Source of the DNA: Lojkania enalia
Taxonomy: Eukaryota > Ascomycota > Dothideomycetes > Pleosporales
DNA length: 64,000 nucleotides
Direction of reading: 5' to 3'
NCBI GenBank assembly: GCA_010094045.1
Contig: ML986578.1
Span: 1,116,001-1,180,000 of the forward strand
Shown: positions 24,251 through 38,700 of the stretch, piece after piece
How positions within the stretch are numbered: position 1 is the stretch's first letter
Layout: each line of letters opens with the position of its first letter
Notes under the pieces: generated by a model
What the model saw: only the letters and a program-made list of their open reading frames with translations
Told to the model about the DNA's origin: nothing
Database searches by the model: none
Position numbers and translations under genes: made by a program

Positions 24251-24648
24251 TGTGTATACGAGCCGCTGAGGAAGGATGATAGTGTTAGGGTTTAGGAATA
24301 ATCATGACCTTGAAATCCCGCGTTTGGCCGGGATCTGACTAAGGCCAGTTACGCCAAGAACTGGCATCCAAATAGGCCAAACATGCAGCCCACAACTGAG
24401 CATCCTTGTATGAGCCAGCGAGAGGGCAACCCCAATTCAATACAATACCTCCACCCTTCTCCAGGATACGTCGCTCCGGGCTGGTGCTCTTCTTCCTCCC
24501 GTCTATCATCGCTCTAAATCTAGCGTTTCTACCGGTCCACAACTACAGTACTAGGGTTCTCTCAAAGGACACGTTTGGCGGAGTGCGAGCAGAATATCCT
24601 ACAAGGGTTCAATTGAGGGCTCTCTGCGAGACCCAATAATAGGGAGCC
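24251..24648. other. Divergent promoter region between LIP5 and SEC21
   Basis: About 400 bp separate the two start codons, which face away from each other. Both genes presumably share this regulatory interval. No specific element stands out. Confidence 0.5.
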
Positions 24649-27600
24649 ATGGACAAGAAGCATGAGGATGCGGGTATAGTGGCACAGATTGACAAGACTT
24701 CGGTCTTTCAAGAAGGTACATCGACCTCCGATATCTACTTGCGGGGAGCTGGGGAAACTTCGTGTTCGAGGAGTTAAGGCTGACAAGTTGATGCAGCACG
24801 AGTCTTCAATCAGAGCCCTATTTCACCTCGAAAATGCAGAGTCGTATGTTGCGTAATTAGAGCTGACGATTAGCGTGGGCTGACAACTTGTAGATTTTGA
24901 CGAAGCTGGCATTGTTGCTATTCACGGGTGAGAGCTGGGGGAGGCAGGAGGCTACAACCCTCTTTTTTGGCAGTATGCTCATCGGGCCTCACGCGCATCA
25001 AATTCGCTGATTTTTTTTTTTTTTCAGTTTCCAAGCTCTTCCAGAACAAAGATGCCTCCCTCCGCCAAATGGTTTACTTGGTCATCAAGGAACTCGCCAG
25101 CGCTGCAGACGATGTGATCATGGTTACCTCTTCCATAATGAAGGATACCTCCGTAGGAAGCGATGTAGTCTACCGTCCGAATGCGATCCGCGCTCTCTGC
25201 CGTGTCATTGACGCTTCCACTGTCCAAGCAATAGAACGACTTGTCAAGACATGTATCGTCGACAAGAACCCCTCGGTGGCCTCCGCTGCGCTAGTTTCCT
25301 CATATCATCTCCTTCCTGTCGCAAGAGACGTCGTCCGAAGGTGGCAGTCCGAGGCTGCAGAGGCAGCGTCAAGTAGCAAATCTGGAGGTAGCTTTTTGGG
25401 AGGATTCGGAGGCGGCTCACACAGCGCCCTCCAGGCCAGTACAAATTACATGACACAGTACCACGCCATTGGACTGTTGTACCAGATGAGATCGGGCGAC
25501 AGGATGAGCTTGGTAAAAATGGTACAGCAGTATTCTGCAGCTGGCGTAGTTAAAAGCCCTGCTGCCACTGTATTACTCGTCAGACTAGCAGCAAAGCTTG
25601 CCGAAGAGGATCTAAATTTGCGAAAGGTAAGCCTGGATAAGAATTATTAGTGGTGAATGCTAATTCAATTTTTAGCCAATGATGCAACTGCTGGATGGCT
25701 GGTTACGCCATAAATCCGAGATGGTCAATTTCGAAGCTGCAAAGGCCATTACGGACATGCGGAACGTTACAGATGGCGAGCTTGTCCAGACGGTGCATGT
25801 TCTTCAGCTATTCCTCACTTCTCCTCGTGCAGTCACCAAATTCGCCGCCCTTAGGATATTGTCGACCATTGCTTCATTTAAGCCAGAGGCTGTCCGATCT
25901 TGCAACCAAGATATTGAATCTCTCATCACAAATTCCAATCGCAGTATAGCCACTTTTGCCATAACTACCCTGCTCAAGACTGGTAATGAATCTTCCGTCG
26001 ATAGGCTAATGAAACAAATTTCTGGATTCATGGCCGAAATTACCGACGAGTTTAAGGTCACCATCGTCGAGGCCGTCCGCACGTTGGCCGTAAAATTCCC
26101 GACGAAGCAATCTGGATTCCTTGCATTCCTTAGTGGTATTCTGCGTGATGAGGGCGGTTATGATTTTAAGAAAGCTGTGGTTGAAGCAATTATGAACCTG
26201 ATCCGGTTTGTTCCTGATGCAAAAGAAGACGCTCTTGCTACCCTTTGCGAATTCATTGAGGATTGCGAGTTCACAAAACTCGCTGTTCGAATTCTTTTCT
26301 TGCTCGGACGTGAAGGCCCGTCAACGCCCCACCCGACCAAGTATATCCGATATATCTATAACCGTGTTGTGCTAGAGAATGCTATTGTACGAGCGGCAGC
26401 TACTTCTGCCCTTGCCAAGTTTGGTGTCGGGTAAGATGAACTCAGTCAATACTCGCAATCAAAACCCTAACAGTTTGATAGACAAAAAGATCCTGAAATC
26501 AAGAAATCCGTGCATGTCCTCCTCACCCGCTGTCTGGATGATGTCGATGATGAAGTTCGGGATCGGGCGGCATTGAGCCTGAAGTTGATGGAGCAGGAAG
26601 ATGAATTGGCGATCCCGTTTGTACGAAATGGTAAGTAGTCCATCGTCCTTCAGTTCATGGCTGATAGTTGTAGACTCCATGTTCTCTCTGCCTATATTTG
26701 AGCACCAACTTGCTCTATATGTTAGCTCTGATTCGAAAGATACTTTTGCAACACCATTCGATGTCTCCAAGATTCCCAAGATTTCTCAGGAGGAGATGGA
26801 CGCAGGCGTGCTCAAGGAGATTACCGAGCCAACTCCGACCGTTGCTGCACCAAAAGCTGGACCGAAAGCACCGACAAAACCCACTACTGATCACACTACG
26901 TCCGCAGCTGCAACTGCCCAGAAATACGCCGCGGAATTACAAAAGATTCCAGAGTTGGTAGCTTACGGTGGTTTGCTTAAGTCAAGCACAGTCGTTGAGC
27001 TCACCGAATCCGAGACCGAATATGTCGTCTCGGCTATCAAACACGTCTTCAAAGATCACATCGTCATTCAGTACGAAATTAAGAATACTCTCCCAGAGAC
27101 AGTTCTTCTTGACGTCCAAATGGTTGTTACGCCAGAGGATGATGGCGATGTCCAGCTAGAAGAGGAATTCATCATCCCCGCACCGAAACTCGCCACAAAC
27201 GAGCCCGGTACTGTCTACGTCTCCTTCAAGCGATTAGAAACTGAATCGCAGTTCATCGCAACTTCATTCAACAACACGCTTAAATTCACGAGCAAGGAAA
27301 TCGATCCAAGCACCGGCGAACCAGAAGAGGGTGATGGGTACGAGGATGATTACCAGGTCGAGGATTTGGAACTCAATGGCGCGGACTATGTCGTGCCTGC
27401 TTATGCAGGCTCGTTCGATAATGTTTGGGAACAGGCAAATGGGGATTCGGCTGTTGAGACGCTGCAATTGAGTAACATTCAGAGTATTGCTGGTAAGTTA
27501 TTTCTTCTTCGGACCTGTCCTAATATAGCCCGCACTCTCCCACGATTTGTTCCATTTCAAAAGCGTGCTATTGAATGATGGCTGACGAATATAGACGCGA

Positions 27601-27827
27601 CGGAACAACTCACAAAGGCACTCCAACTCCAACCCCTAGAAGGCACGGACGTCCCGCTCAACCAGACTACACATACCCTCAAGCTGTATGGTAAAACAAT
27701 CACGGGTGGTAAGGTTGCGGCCTTGATAAGAATGGCATTTAGAAAGCAGGAGGGCGTGACGATGAAGATTGAAGCGAGGAGTGAGGAGGAGGGTGTTGCG
27801 GCGCTTATTGTCGGAAGTGTGGCATAA
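24649..27827 (+). CDS. SEC21: Coatomer subunit gamma (gamma-COP)
   Basis: Eight exons (24649-24715, 24797-24840, 24894-24972, 25028-25626, 25676-26430, 26482-26630, 26674-27492, 27595-27827) give 914 aa, the normal gamma-COP length. The first three exons assemble the adaptin-like N-terminus (QEARVFNQSPISPRKCR, ILTKLALLLFTGE, EATTLFFGISKLFQNKD). A HEAT-repeat solenoid follows, for example SLRQMVYLVIKELA and KPMMQLLDGWLRHKSEMVNFEAAKAI. There is a linker rich in Ala, Pro and Lys near residues 590-640, and a C-terminal appendage (TESETEYVVSAIKHVFKDH...). Gamma-COP is part of the COPI coat that returns vesicles from Golgi to ER. The residues GESWGRQ replace the usual GEQFPTNE at the end of exon 3, a local oddity, but the frame is intact. 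Confidence 0.97.
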
Positions 27828-28421
27828 ATAGATAATCCCGGAGAGGGAGAAAAGGCCTATAGGTTTCTTGCTAAGCTAGGGGACTGAAGCATGGTTTTAG
27901 AAATGTCAGTGTAGTAAAAGGAATGATAGGCTATGATACTTTAATTGCTTTGTTTGAGCAGTCTGTGCGTCGTTGCGTGTTTCAAACCGTCTGATTGTAT
28001 TCTTATCAGACAATTCACGAGTTTGACTATCTTGACCAGGCTCTAAGCGTTATTCTTAGATTTAGCTTATGGAGCTTATGTATACGGCGACAAAGAAGAG
28101 TAATAATTCTTTGAGTAGAAACTTTACGTTATCTGAAGGGTTCCGCGGTTTTGCAGGAGTCTTGATTCGATTGGGCTGGCAGCGTAGTGATCAGCACCCA
28201 ATCATAGTAGGCTAATAGCACATAATTACCGTGTATACGTAGCTCAAACTCTGCCACGCGGAGAGTCGTTGCGCATCCAATTTTTCCCATGCCAGAAAAA
28301 TACCAAGGATTTGTATAATTAATCCTTGTGAAGGTAAATTGTCGGGTCAAATTCCTTATCGATAAAGCTTTTCCATCCCGCCAGCATCTCCATCCTCCAT
28401 CCTCTCGAGCTAACCTCTATA
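27828..28421. other. Intergenic region between SEC21 and ELP6
   Basis: The stretch holds the SEC21 3' flank and the ELP6 promoter. No gene or repeat is seen. Confidence 0.5.
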
Positions 28422-29438
28422 ATGCCACCCGAATCCCGAATCCCCCCACTCCTGCAACCGTACACACGCCTACCTAAACATCCCTCGCTATTCCTCCTAA
28501 CAGGCACCTTGGGCGCGACTGCGAATTGGCTGATCATCCGCTTCCTATGCGATGTGCTAGCCACGAAAAACGGCTCGCGGGCAGCAGAGAATGATAAAGC
28601 AGGGGACGAGGTGGGGGAAGGCGGGACGGCGGTGGTGCTGGTTAGCTGGATAAGAGAATATGAATTTTGGAGGAATGAGGCGAGGAAGGGTGCAGGTTTA
28701 GACTTGCAGAGGTTGGGGAATGAGAAGAGGGTTGCGTTTGTGGATGGTTTGAGTCGGATGTACATGCCTGAAGTCGGCAAGCAGAGCATCACACAAAACA
28801 CTGTACTGACAACGCCGCAAACACAGAATATGGTAACGGCTAGGACGCCTGCGAGGATGACGCCGTGGACGCCACCAGCTCCTTTGATGTCGACATCTGA
28901 AGCCAAGAGTGATAATAAGGGCTATTTCTTCCTGCATACTCCAGATCTCAAGGCCTTTGAAGAGACGGTCATGTCTGCGACGGCGTACCTCGAATCCTCC
29001 TCTCGGCCACCAAAATCTATTCTCCTAATCCTCGACGCACCAGACACCCTCCTAGCTACCGAGCCCGGCATCACGCCCTCAGCCCTCGCATCCACGATCC
29101 TGCAACTCCATGCAAAAATGCTGCACGCCATAGTCCACGTGAGTGCAGACGACGCGTTGCTCTCGTTGAGCATGCCCCCGCAGCCACTCGAGATCTCAGG
29201 ACATAATTTCTTGGTGGGCATGGCGCATGGTAGCAAGAGGGTGATTAGTTGTAGAGTTTTGGATACCGGGGTTGCAAAGGATGTTAGTGGGGTGCTTAGG
29301 ATTACTGGGGGCGCTGGGGGCGGGTTTTCGGAATTATTTGGTGAGGATGAAGAGAGGGTGGAAGCGAGGGAGCTGTTGTATTTAGTCAAGGGGGATGGGA
29401 GTGTGAAGGTTTTTGAGAGGGGTGCTGGGGAAGGGTAG
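28422..29438 (+). CDS. ELP6: Elongator complex protein 6
   Basis: A single-exon 338-aa protein. The start MPPESRIPPLLQPYTRLP and the following FLLTGTLGATANWLIIRFL match the N-terminus of fungal Elp6, followed by VVLVSWIREYEFWRNEARKG and the FVDGLSRMYMP segment. A RecA-like fold without Walker ATPase motifs is typical of Elp6. With Elp4 and Elp5 it forms the hexameric ring of Elongator, which supports wobble-uridine modification of tRNAs. A Gly-rich stretch (GGAGGGFSELFG) lies near the C-terminus. The upstream SEC21 gene is on the same strand, and the downstream eL37 gene is convergent. Confidence 0.86.
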   Translation: MPPESRIPPLLQPYTRLPKHPSLFLLTGTLGATANWLIIRFLCDVLATKNGSRAAENDKAGDEVGEGGTAVVLVSWIREYEFWRNEARKGAGLDLQRLGNEKRVAFVDGLSRMYMPEVGKQSITQNTVLTTPQTQNMVTARTPARMTPWTPPAPLMSTSEAKSDNKGYFFLHTPDLKAFEETVMSATAYLESSSRPPKSILLILDAPDTLLATEPGITPSALASTILQLHAKMLHAIVHVSADDALLSLSMPPQPLEISGHNFLVGMAHGSKRVISCRVLDTGVAKDVSGVLRITGGAGGGFSELFGEDEERVEARELLYLVKGDGSVKVFERGAGEG

Positions 29439-29857
29439 TTTTGGATCTGAAATCTGAAAAATGGGTACGATTGGGCGACTAAAAGGGTGCATTAGGAAGC
29501 ATTGGATGGTGTTCTAATATTAGACCTGCAAGGTAAAGTCTAGGGCATGATCGGCCTGGCCAATGGATATATATTCTTGGAGGCGTGGCATCAGAGTACA
29601 GTGTATATCACCCACGCCATCTAGTCATTGTAAGGTACTCATGTCCTCATAGACTTATGATGAAATTTTCCGCTGTATGCCACAAGAGGCAAGAGACTCG
29701 TCTCTCCACCCCACCCTTTAGGGTGTAAAACAACTAGAGAGAGGACGAAAACACCCCGAGGAATAGCATTTGTTTGAGAAAACCTCTCCGTTCATGACCC
29801 TGCGTCTTTTCCGTATTGTCTCCCATCATCCTGCGCCTTGACTTTTACCTCGATCGT
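29439..29857. other. Convergent 3' region between ELP6 and eL37
   Basis: Both flanking genes end here. No further gene or repeat is seen. Confidence 0.5.
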
Positions 29858-31941
<2,084 letters not shown>

Positions 31942-33873
31942 ATGCTGTCCTTCCAGCGTGTTGGGAATGCAGCTTATAGAGATGTTCCCGGCGTCTACGT
32001 TCGTCCCCCGCCCTTACCTATTCTACCATATTCGCCACTAATCGGCATAGACGCACATCCAGGATCCCAATGAGCGCAGGCGCATGGCCTTAGCAGAGGT
32101 CGACAAGGCTCCGTTTGGATGGTATCATGTTCGCCTGGTTGTCGTCACAGGCATTGGATTTTTCACAGATGCCTACAGTGTCGGTTTTTTTCGTCGTCGC
32201 GTGAGAGATCGGCTGTGCTGACATTTCGCTAGCTGTTCGCTGTCACCCTCGCAACGATAATGCTTGGCATCGTGTACTGGCAGGATGCAGCCCCCAAAGG
32301 AGTAATGCCACACGATGCTGATACCGCTATTAAAGTTTCTACAGCTGCCGGCGCCATCTTCGGTCAAGCTATTTTTGGTTATCTAGCCGACTTGCTCGGA
32401 AGAAAGAGGATGTATGGGATTGAGTTGATGATTATCATTTCTGCCACGCTCGCGCAATCGCTATGTGGAGAGTCAACCGCCGTTTCAATCGTGGCCGTCA
32501 TCATCTTCTATCGAGTTGTTATGGGCATCGGAGTAGGAGGAGACTACCCTCTTTCAGCTGTCATTACAGCCGAGTTCGCCAGCACCCAGTATCGGGGAGG
32601 CATCGTCGCTGCTGTGTTTGCCATGCAAGGACTAGGTCAGCTGGCCGCTTCCCTTATGGGTCTTATCGTCATTGTTGCATATAGGGATCAACTAGAACCT
32701 GTTGCGTCCGTTGCAGAATGTGATGGTAACTGCGCGGCAACGGTGGACAAAATGTGGCGGTTGATCGTTGCTTTCGGAGGCATTCCCGGATGGTTCGCTC
32801 TATATTATCGTCTCACCATTCCCGAAACGCCGAGATATACCTTTGATGTCTTATACGACATCGAAAAGGCTTCAGTAGATGCGCGAAAGTACCGATACGG
32901 CAAGGAAGGAAATCAGCTCAATCCGGTTACCCAGGCCCAGGTCCGTCGGGACATGGCAAAGTACAAAACGCCTCGGCCAACTCTCATGGAAGTCGCCCGC
33001 TTCTACTCCCAGAAGAGCAACGCTATCAAGCTCTTTGGAACGGCTTTCTCATGGTTCTTCTTAGATCTGGCGTTCTACGGATTGGGTTTTTCGTCCGCCT
33101 CTCTCCTCTCTACAATGGGCTTCGATAAGAAAGAAAACCTATACGTGGACCTGAAAAACACTGCAACAGGACAATTAGTCCTCATATGCGCAGGGGCCAT
33201 ACCGGGGTACTGGATGACCGTCTTCACCGTGGACAAAATAGGCCGCAAGCCCATCCAAGTAGGCGGATTCGCAATTCTGACAGTCATATTCTGCGTCTTG
33301 GGATTCGCATGGCAGGGACTGACCAAGATCCATCTCCTCGTCCTTTACGTCCTTGCCCAGTTTTTCTTCAACTTTGGTAAGATATATCCCTTCAGACAAC
33401 GTTCGTAGACTTCAAGATCCCGATATTGATTACATGATGCAGGCCCCAACGCGACCACTTTCATCTCCCCAGCAGAAATCTTCCCCACCCGCGTCCGCTG
33501 CACGGGGCACGGCTTTTCCGCCGGCCTCGGCAAGCTCGGTGCCGTAATCGCGCAGGTCTTCTTCGCGCCCATGATCAAAAAGGGCGCCACGCACGATGAC
33601 CCGACACCCTGGGTCCATGGCGTTATGCAGATCTTCGCCTTGTTCATGTTCCTGGGCATGCTGACCAGCCTGCTCGTCCCCGAGACGAAGCGCAAGCGGC
33701 TTGAGGAGCTGAGCGGCGAGAAGGAAGACGTCTATGAGTTGCAGTTCCGCAGCGGGTTCTTTGGGACCCATGCGAACAGGCCGGATAGGCCGGATAGGCC
33801 GGATAGCGTTGCACAGGTGGGGAGTAGGAGGACGAGTGATGAGGAAAAGGGAAAGTGGTGGAAGTTGGGATAA
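31942..33873 (+). CDS. PHO84: Inorganic phosphate transporter, PHS family (PHO84-like)
   Basis: Four exons (31942-about 31998, 32051-32179, 32233-33376, 33443-33873) give about 586 aa. The exon 1 donor is ambiguous (31992 or 31998; the later GTTCGT was chosen). Exon 1 supplies MLSFQRVGNAAYRDVPG, exon 2 HIQDPNERRRMALAEVDKAP, typical of phosphate:H+ symporters. MFS helices follow, with the loop DLLGRKRMYG and the family signature GGDYPLSAVITAEF. Exon 4 gives GPNATTFISPAEIFPTRVR. The C-terminal PETKRKRLEELSGE is also characteristic. It takes up phosphate at the plasma membrane. The tail contains three RPD units from a 9-bp tandem repeat. The gene symbol is by homology; the paralogue is not resolved. 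Confidence 0.94.
33780..33806 (+). repeat. 9-bp tandem repeat in the transporter tail
   Basis: About three copies of GGCCGGATA encode Arg-Pro-Asp repeated three times in the cytoplasmic tail of the phosphate transporter. The frame is kept because the unit is a multiple of three. Confidence 0.85.
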
Positions 33874-34528
33874 CGGGATGTGTGTGTTGGATGTTTCCCC
33901 CTCTCTTTCTCTCTCTTTAGTTTCCTTTTTCACTTTCCATTTTTTGGGAAAATTTGGGTAGGTGGGTAAGTTTTCTCACTATTTCTTGTCTTTCTTCTTT
34001 TTTTTTTGTGTGGGGGGGGGGTTGGTGTAGCTTGGGAGCGATGATGAAATTTTTTTTTTTTGTTCTCGGCATTTTTTGGGCACTGCTTTTTACACGAGTC
34101 TTGCAAAATGGACTGATTGTAGAAATCATTTGTATATATACCCTCTTCTGGATAAAATTTCGCTTTTGTGGATACTTTTTGAAAGGGGGGGTTTGTGGCG
34201 GAGCGAGATGGAATGGAGTTTTCGGGATGCATTCATTGTGGGTGACGTGGAAGAATTGAATTGAACTAAATCGAAGAGGTTAGGACTCAAGATATGATAA
34301 CGCTGTATATGGATCTATAAGTAGTGAGTCCAAATTGCGATGTAGTGGTATAATCGAATTTCGAAATGAAAAGACTATATCTGTCTTTGCTGATCGCTCG
34401 AAGCTAGCACAACAAAGATATTGTAAACAAAAACTAGCGCCCGCGAAAACTAAAGGTCCCATTCAAAATCATCCTAACCAGCCAATCTCCCCTCCTCTTC
34501 CAAGAGGCTCGAAAACTTACTCAATGAC
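33874..34528. other. Convergent 3' region with G and T homopolymers
   Basis: The phosphate transporter and the F-box gene converge here. The interval contains T-runs and a G-run near 33995-34062. No gene is seen. Confidence 0.55.
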
Positions 34529-35726
34529 TCAATCCCCCTCCTCAGCCAGATACGCCGGATCGACCTCAATAACCATCTCCCCTTGCTCTTCCCGCCTCGA
34601 CGTCGGCCCCAAAACCTCCTCGATCCGCCAAGTCTCCTTATTCCTCCTCTGCACCGCCTCCCCATCTACACCTACGCAACCCTGCAAGCTCAGGAACTGC
34701 CGATCGTCAATTACCAGATTTCGTGTCACCACCACGAATAGAGTAGGCAAGTTGGACAAGAGTAGCGGTGAAAGAAAGGCCAGAGAAAAAAAAAGAAAAA
34801 AAAAATATTGATCTATGGTATGTGCTTACCTGCAGCCCGACCATTCCACCAACGAAATCTAGGACCTGCGCATCAACCCTAGCATCCAGGCAATTCGAGA
34901 GACCGAGGATATTCAACCGTGCCCGAGCCTCCCACTCGCAGCCCAGAAAATGGAAAAACGATGCGTTAACGACGGGCGCTTTGCAGACCCAGAGTTCGGA
35001 GAGGATGCGTGTGGCGCGGAGGAAGGCGAGGAGCTGCGGGGTGGTCAGGTCCCCGCTTTCGAGACGCAGGGCTTTTATCCGGGGCAGCCAAGTAGACTCG
35101 GTTAGGAGGTCCCAGGCTTGGGATTGCTGGATGCGTTGATGGAGGGTCGAGGCTCTAGGCTTGCCGCGCACGTGAGGGTATTCTTCGATGCGCAGAGAGA
35201 GGGTGCGCAGGGATGGTAGGGTGCTGAGGGCTTTTGCAATTGGGATGGTTAAGGTCCAGAGGGAGAGTTCTAGATGGCGGAGGGTGGTGCCGTGGCGGGT
35301 GAGGATAGCTTTTGTTAACGCGGTATGGAACGTTAGAAGGGTTGAGTAGTGATAGGTTTGCGCGTCTGGGATTAGCACAGAGACTTTGTAAGGGTTTGTG
35401 TTTGTTGATGATAGGTTAGTCAGGCTGTCTGTTGAGGTGCTATCGCTTAGGCTGTTTTTCTGACACCTTTTGTGTGGTGGGCCCGGTATTGAGAATGCGG
35501 ATTCTGCTTTTGATGGTATTGGGTACTGGATCTCGGCTAGACGGCTGATTATGCCTGAGACTCGAGTTGCATGGATGCTGAATGAGAGAGTATGTAGGCT
35601 ACAATTGGCGAGGCTGTGGGAGTAACGGCATGTCTCGCCGAATTTCAAGAGATCTTGAATGGGTAGGAAAGAAAGAATATTGACAAGAAGCTCCGGCGGT
35701 AGATGCAGAAGTGGCGACATTGTCAT
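34529..35726 (-). CDS. F-box protein with leucine-rich region
   Basis: Two exons (35726-34830, 34696-34529) give about 354 aa. The N-terminal F-box is clear: LLHLPPELLVNILSFLPIQD followed by LLKFGETCRYSHSLANCSLH. The rest is Leu-rich with LRR-like segments such as TLRHLELSLWTLTI, LPSLRTLSLRIEEYP and LNILGLSNCLDARVDA. Exon 2 continues the pattern across the junction (GLQ|FLSLQGCVGVDG), which fixed the acceptor. The C-terminus WRIEEVLGPTSRREEQGEMVIE is charged. F-box proteins link substrates to SCF ubiquitin ligases through Skp1; the substrate is unknown. Another in-frame Met two codons downstream of the first is possible. The 133-nt intron has an unusual acceptor layout. Confidence 0.78.
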
Positions 35727-38700
35727 GCATCAGGAGTAAATGTAAATTCCGTTTCGGGTAATGGAGAAGAACTATGCGTATATTAGAGGATCCCCAAGTA
35801 GCGCTAGGGTTAGATTTACTCGATGGGTTGGAGCGCATTAATACTTGCAATGACGAGCTAGTAGATGGCAAAGCGATGGATTCCGGTGGAATCGTATCTG
35901 TTTCGTATATGTTGGCGGAAGGGAGCGTATCTGCTGGCGCAGCGGATTGCCTTGTCTCCAACTAGCAATGGCAGCACAGACAAGCCAATGTCAGTCACGA
36001 CCTGATGATATCCAGCAATGATGCTGGTGCTGGTTACGCAGCAGACAAAGGGCATATAAGGCGTCCGAATTTGGAGGAATGGCGTTGTTATGGAGCTCCG
36101 TGGGCCTACCACGCGCCAGAGCGAAAGTCACGATTCTGTGTCAGTATGCAGCTAGCCGTCACGCCATGCATAAGTAGAACTTGATAGGAACCGAAGGATC
36201 ATGGAGACGGGCCATGGCTGACTGCCCGTAATCATCCGAATGGCGTCGTCGAATGCGCGTTGAGAGTCGTCAGTTTGACATTGGTGAATCTCAACAACAT
36301 CGATGCAAGCACCTTGTTGGACTGACAAGTCCACACGACGATGAGCTATATCTAGTGCGGGCCATTGTGGGGTCGGCTGCCGCAGCCCAGTGACTGGTGG
36401 ACACGCCTTCTACAGGGAAGCCGTCTACCAGCCGTCTCCTCTTCTTCGCCCATCTTAACATCTAGTCCACCGCGCCGAGCACGTCCGAGGCTGTCGAGGT
36501 GGCGATGGCTCGCAGTGAGTTGGGCTCGGACTAACAGAGCGGTGCCGCAGGGGAGATGGAGAGAGAGATAAGGGTGGTAAAGGCCGGTCAGAGGCGCCCG
36601 CTCCGTAGTCGCGAGGCAGCAAGACAAAAAGGGCGTTGATTTGAGACAGGCTCGTGATGCGACGTCGGTGTTGTTCATGTGAGCGCTCAAGCAGGCGAAA
36701 AATGGCCTGATTCGGACACGGAGCACGGACCTGCTCCACCCACCTAGGCAAGCAAGAACACCACCTCTCTGCGAGTCATCGAGCCAGCACATCCATCTAT
36801 TGCTAGCCTCGCAGCCGTGTCGATAAGGGCATGAAGCATGCCACGTGGAGGCGGCCTCTCGTGTGCTGCTGCGTCAACAAGAACCATGGCGACCAACGGC
36901 CTCCATGGCCATGCCGCAGTCCTCCAGAAAGTCCAAGGCCGGTACTCGATCCCCGTCGCTACACTCGTATCCGGCTCCGTAGGCTTCGACCCTTGTGCAA
37001 ATATGCTCAGCGCTGCAGTCCTTCGGAATAATGGAGCGAACCAACAGCTCAGCCCTAGCAAATAATACATTTATATATCGGGGACCCCTGTGAAGAGCGC
37101 CATCCTGAAATGACGATCAGATCCTTCAGCCCTATCGAGCAACACCGTTCGAGTCAGGCATTACTTGTGTATAGAATATCGCCTGCAGTTCCAAATCTGG
37201 GCAAGGCCTGCCATTCAAATAACGCAATAAGGTTCAGCGCTATTTTGCCATCCCGCGACCTACTAACAGACTACCGACTGCTACGTATGGATCCTGACTC
37301 GTCTCGAGCACCCATATCTACGACTTGGAACCTAAACTTTCACACCGCCATCTACGTCCGGAAAACTTTGAGCAAACCTCCTGCCGTCAGACTTCCCAAA
37401 CAAGATAATCCCACCCCCAAAATTTCTCCTTCCGTCCTCCAAGAAAAGATTCCCAGCCAAGCAAATTCCCCCCTCCCCTTCCCCAAAAAAAACCCCTTTC
37501 GGCTAACCTTCCCGAACCCACACGAATCTGTCAAAACCATCTCCACACCCTCTACCCCTTCCCATCCACATCCCAGAACTCCCAACCTAAACCACCGTAC
37601 CCCGTCCCACCCCCGATCTCCACAAAACAGCGGTCTGAGAGCCGCCCACCCCCTCTACACTCGGTTCTTGTCTACAACTACTATATCTTGCGAAATCATA
37701 GTAGCAGAATCTGCTACTGTAGCGGGCTCAGTTGCAGACCCGACGGCCAGATTTTCGATCGGGATCGAAATGCAGGTGACTGCTATGCATGTACATTAGT
37801 GTGCGGCACACGGACGAACTTGTTTAATTCGATCACCGGGTTATGATTATCACTAGGGCGGACGGGTAGCAAGGAATTTGAATTATTTATTGGGAGACGT
37901 ATGGAATGAGAAATTTCTCTAATATGTGATGTCGAGCTTTCGCGTGTTTATATAGTCGTTAGGAAGCTCAACTTCCTCTCTCTCAGCCAGAATGTGCTAG
38001 TGTGTGATGCGGTTGAAACAAAGGGCCATTTGACGCTTCCATGTCAGCCACGCTATGCAGATACCTATATGTACTGAGCACTTGCCTATATAAAATCCCA
38101 TCTCGATCAATCCCACGAAGACCCTCCTTCCCCACTGCACAACCTTCCACACCTTCCACATTATTCATCGCCAATCCTTCGCATCGGCACCTAACCTATT
38201 CCCGGACAGAACCCGACGAGCCCGAGCCCCCCAAAAATTCGTACGAACGGCAATAACGAAGCTCAACCAATACCGGCCGCCGGAAATACTACAGCTACTC
38301 CTAGATAGCTATGGAGCAGCCTATGAAGCTAACGATGGACTTCGTCCGGCCCTTCCTAACTAAATAGCCTCAAGCCTCAATATGCAAGCCACCGATGTAA
38401 ACCATGCAAGGAATCATAGAAGGAATTCACTCGCTATGTCGGTGTGGACGCATCGAATCCGCAAGGACCCACCCAAATACCATTCCCACTCTTTAGAAGA
38501 CCCTAAGAACACGCCAATGGTTCTTCTTCCTTGAAGTCGATGTCATTAGCTCCAGGGAGATGGACTCAAACAATTATAGAGGACGACGATGGCCGGCTTA
38601 AGCATTCGTTGAGATTGATCAACACAGAGCATTCGATTCGGGTACGTGATACGTTATAAACGCTAAGACTATTTTTAGATATTTGGCTACCCAGTACTAA

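Noticed and set aside
37110..37799. 229-codon plus-strand ORF rich in Pro, Ser, Thr and His
   Set aside because: No domain, no splice-compatible extension and no matching context. The composition follows the local C-rich strand, and the complementary strand is also open in part.
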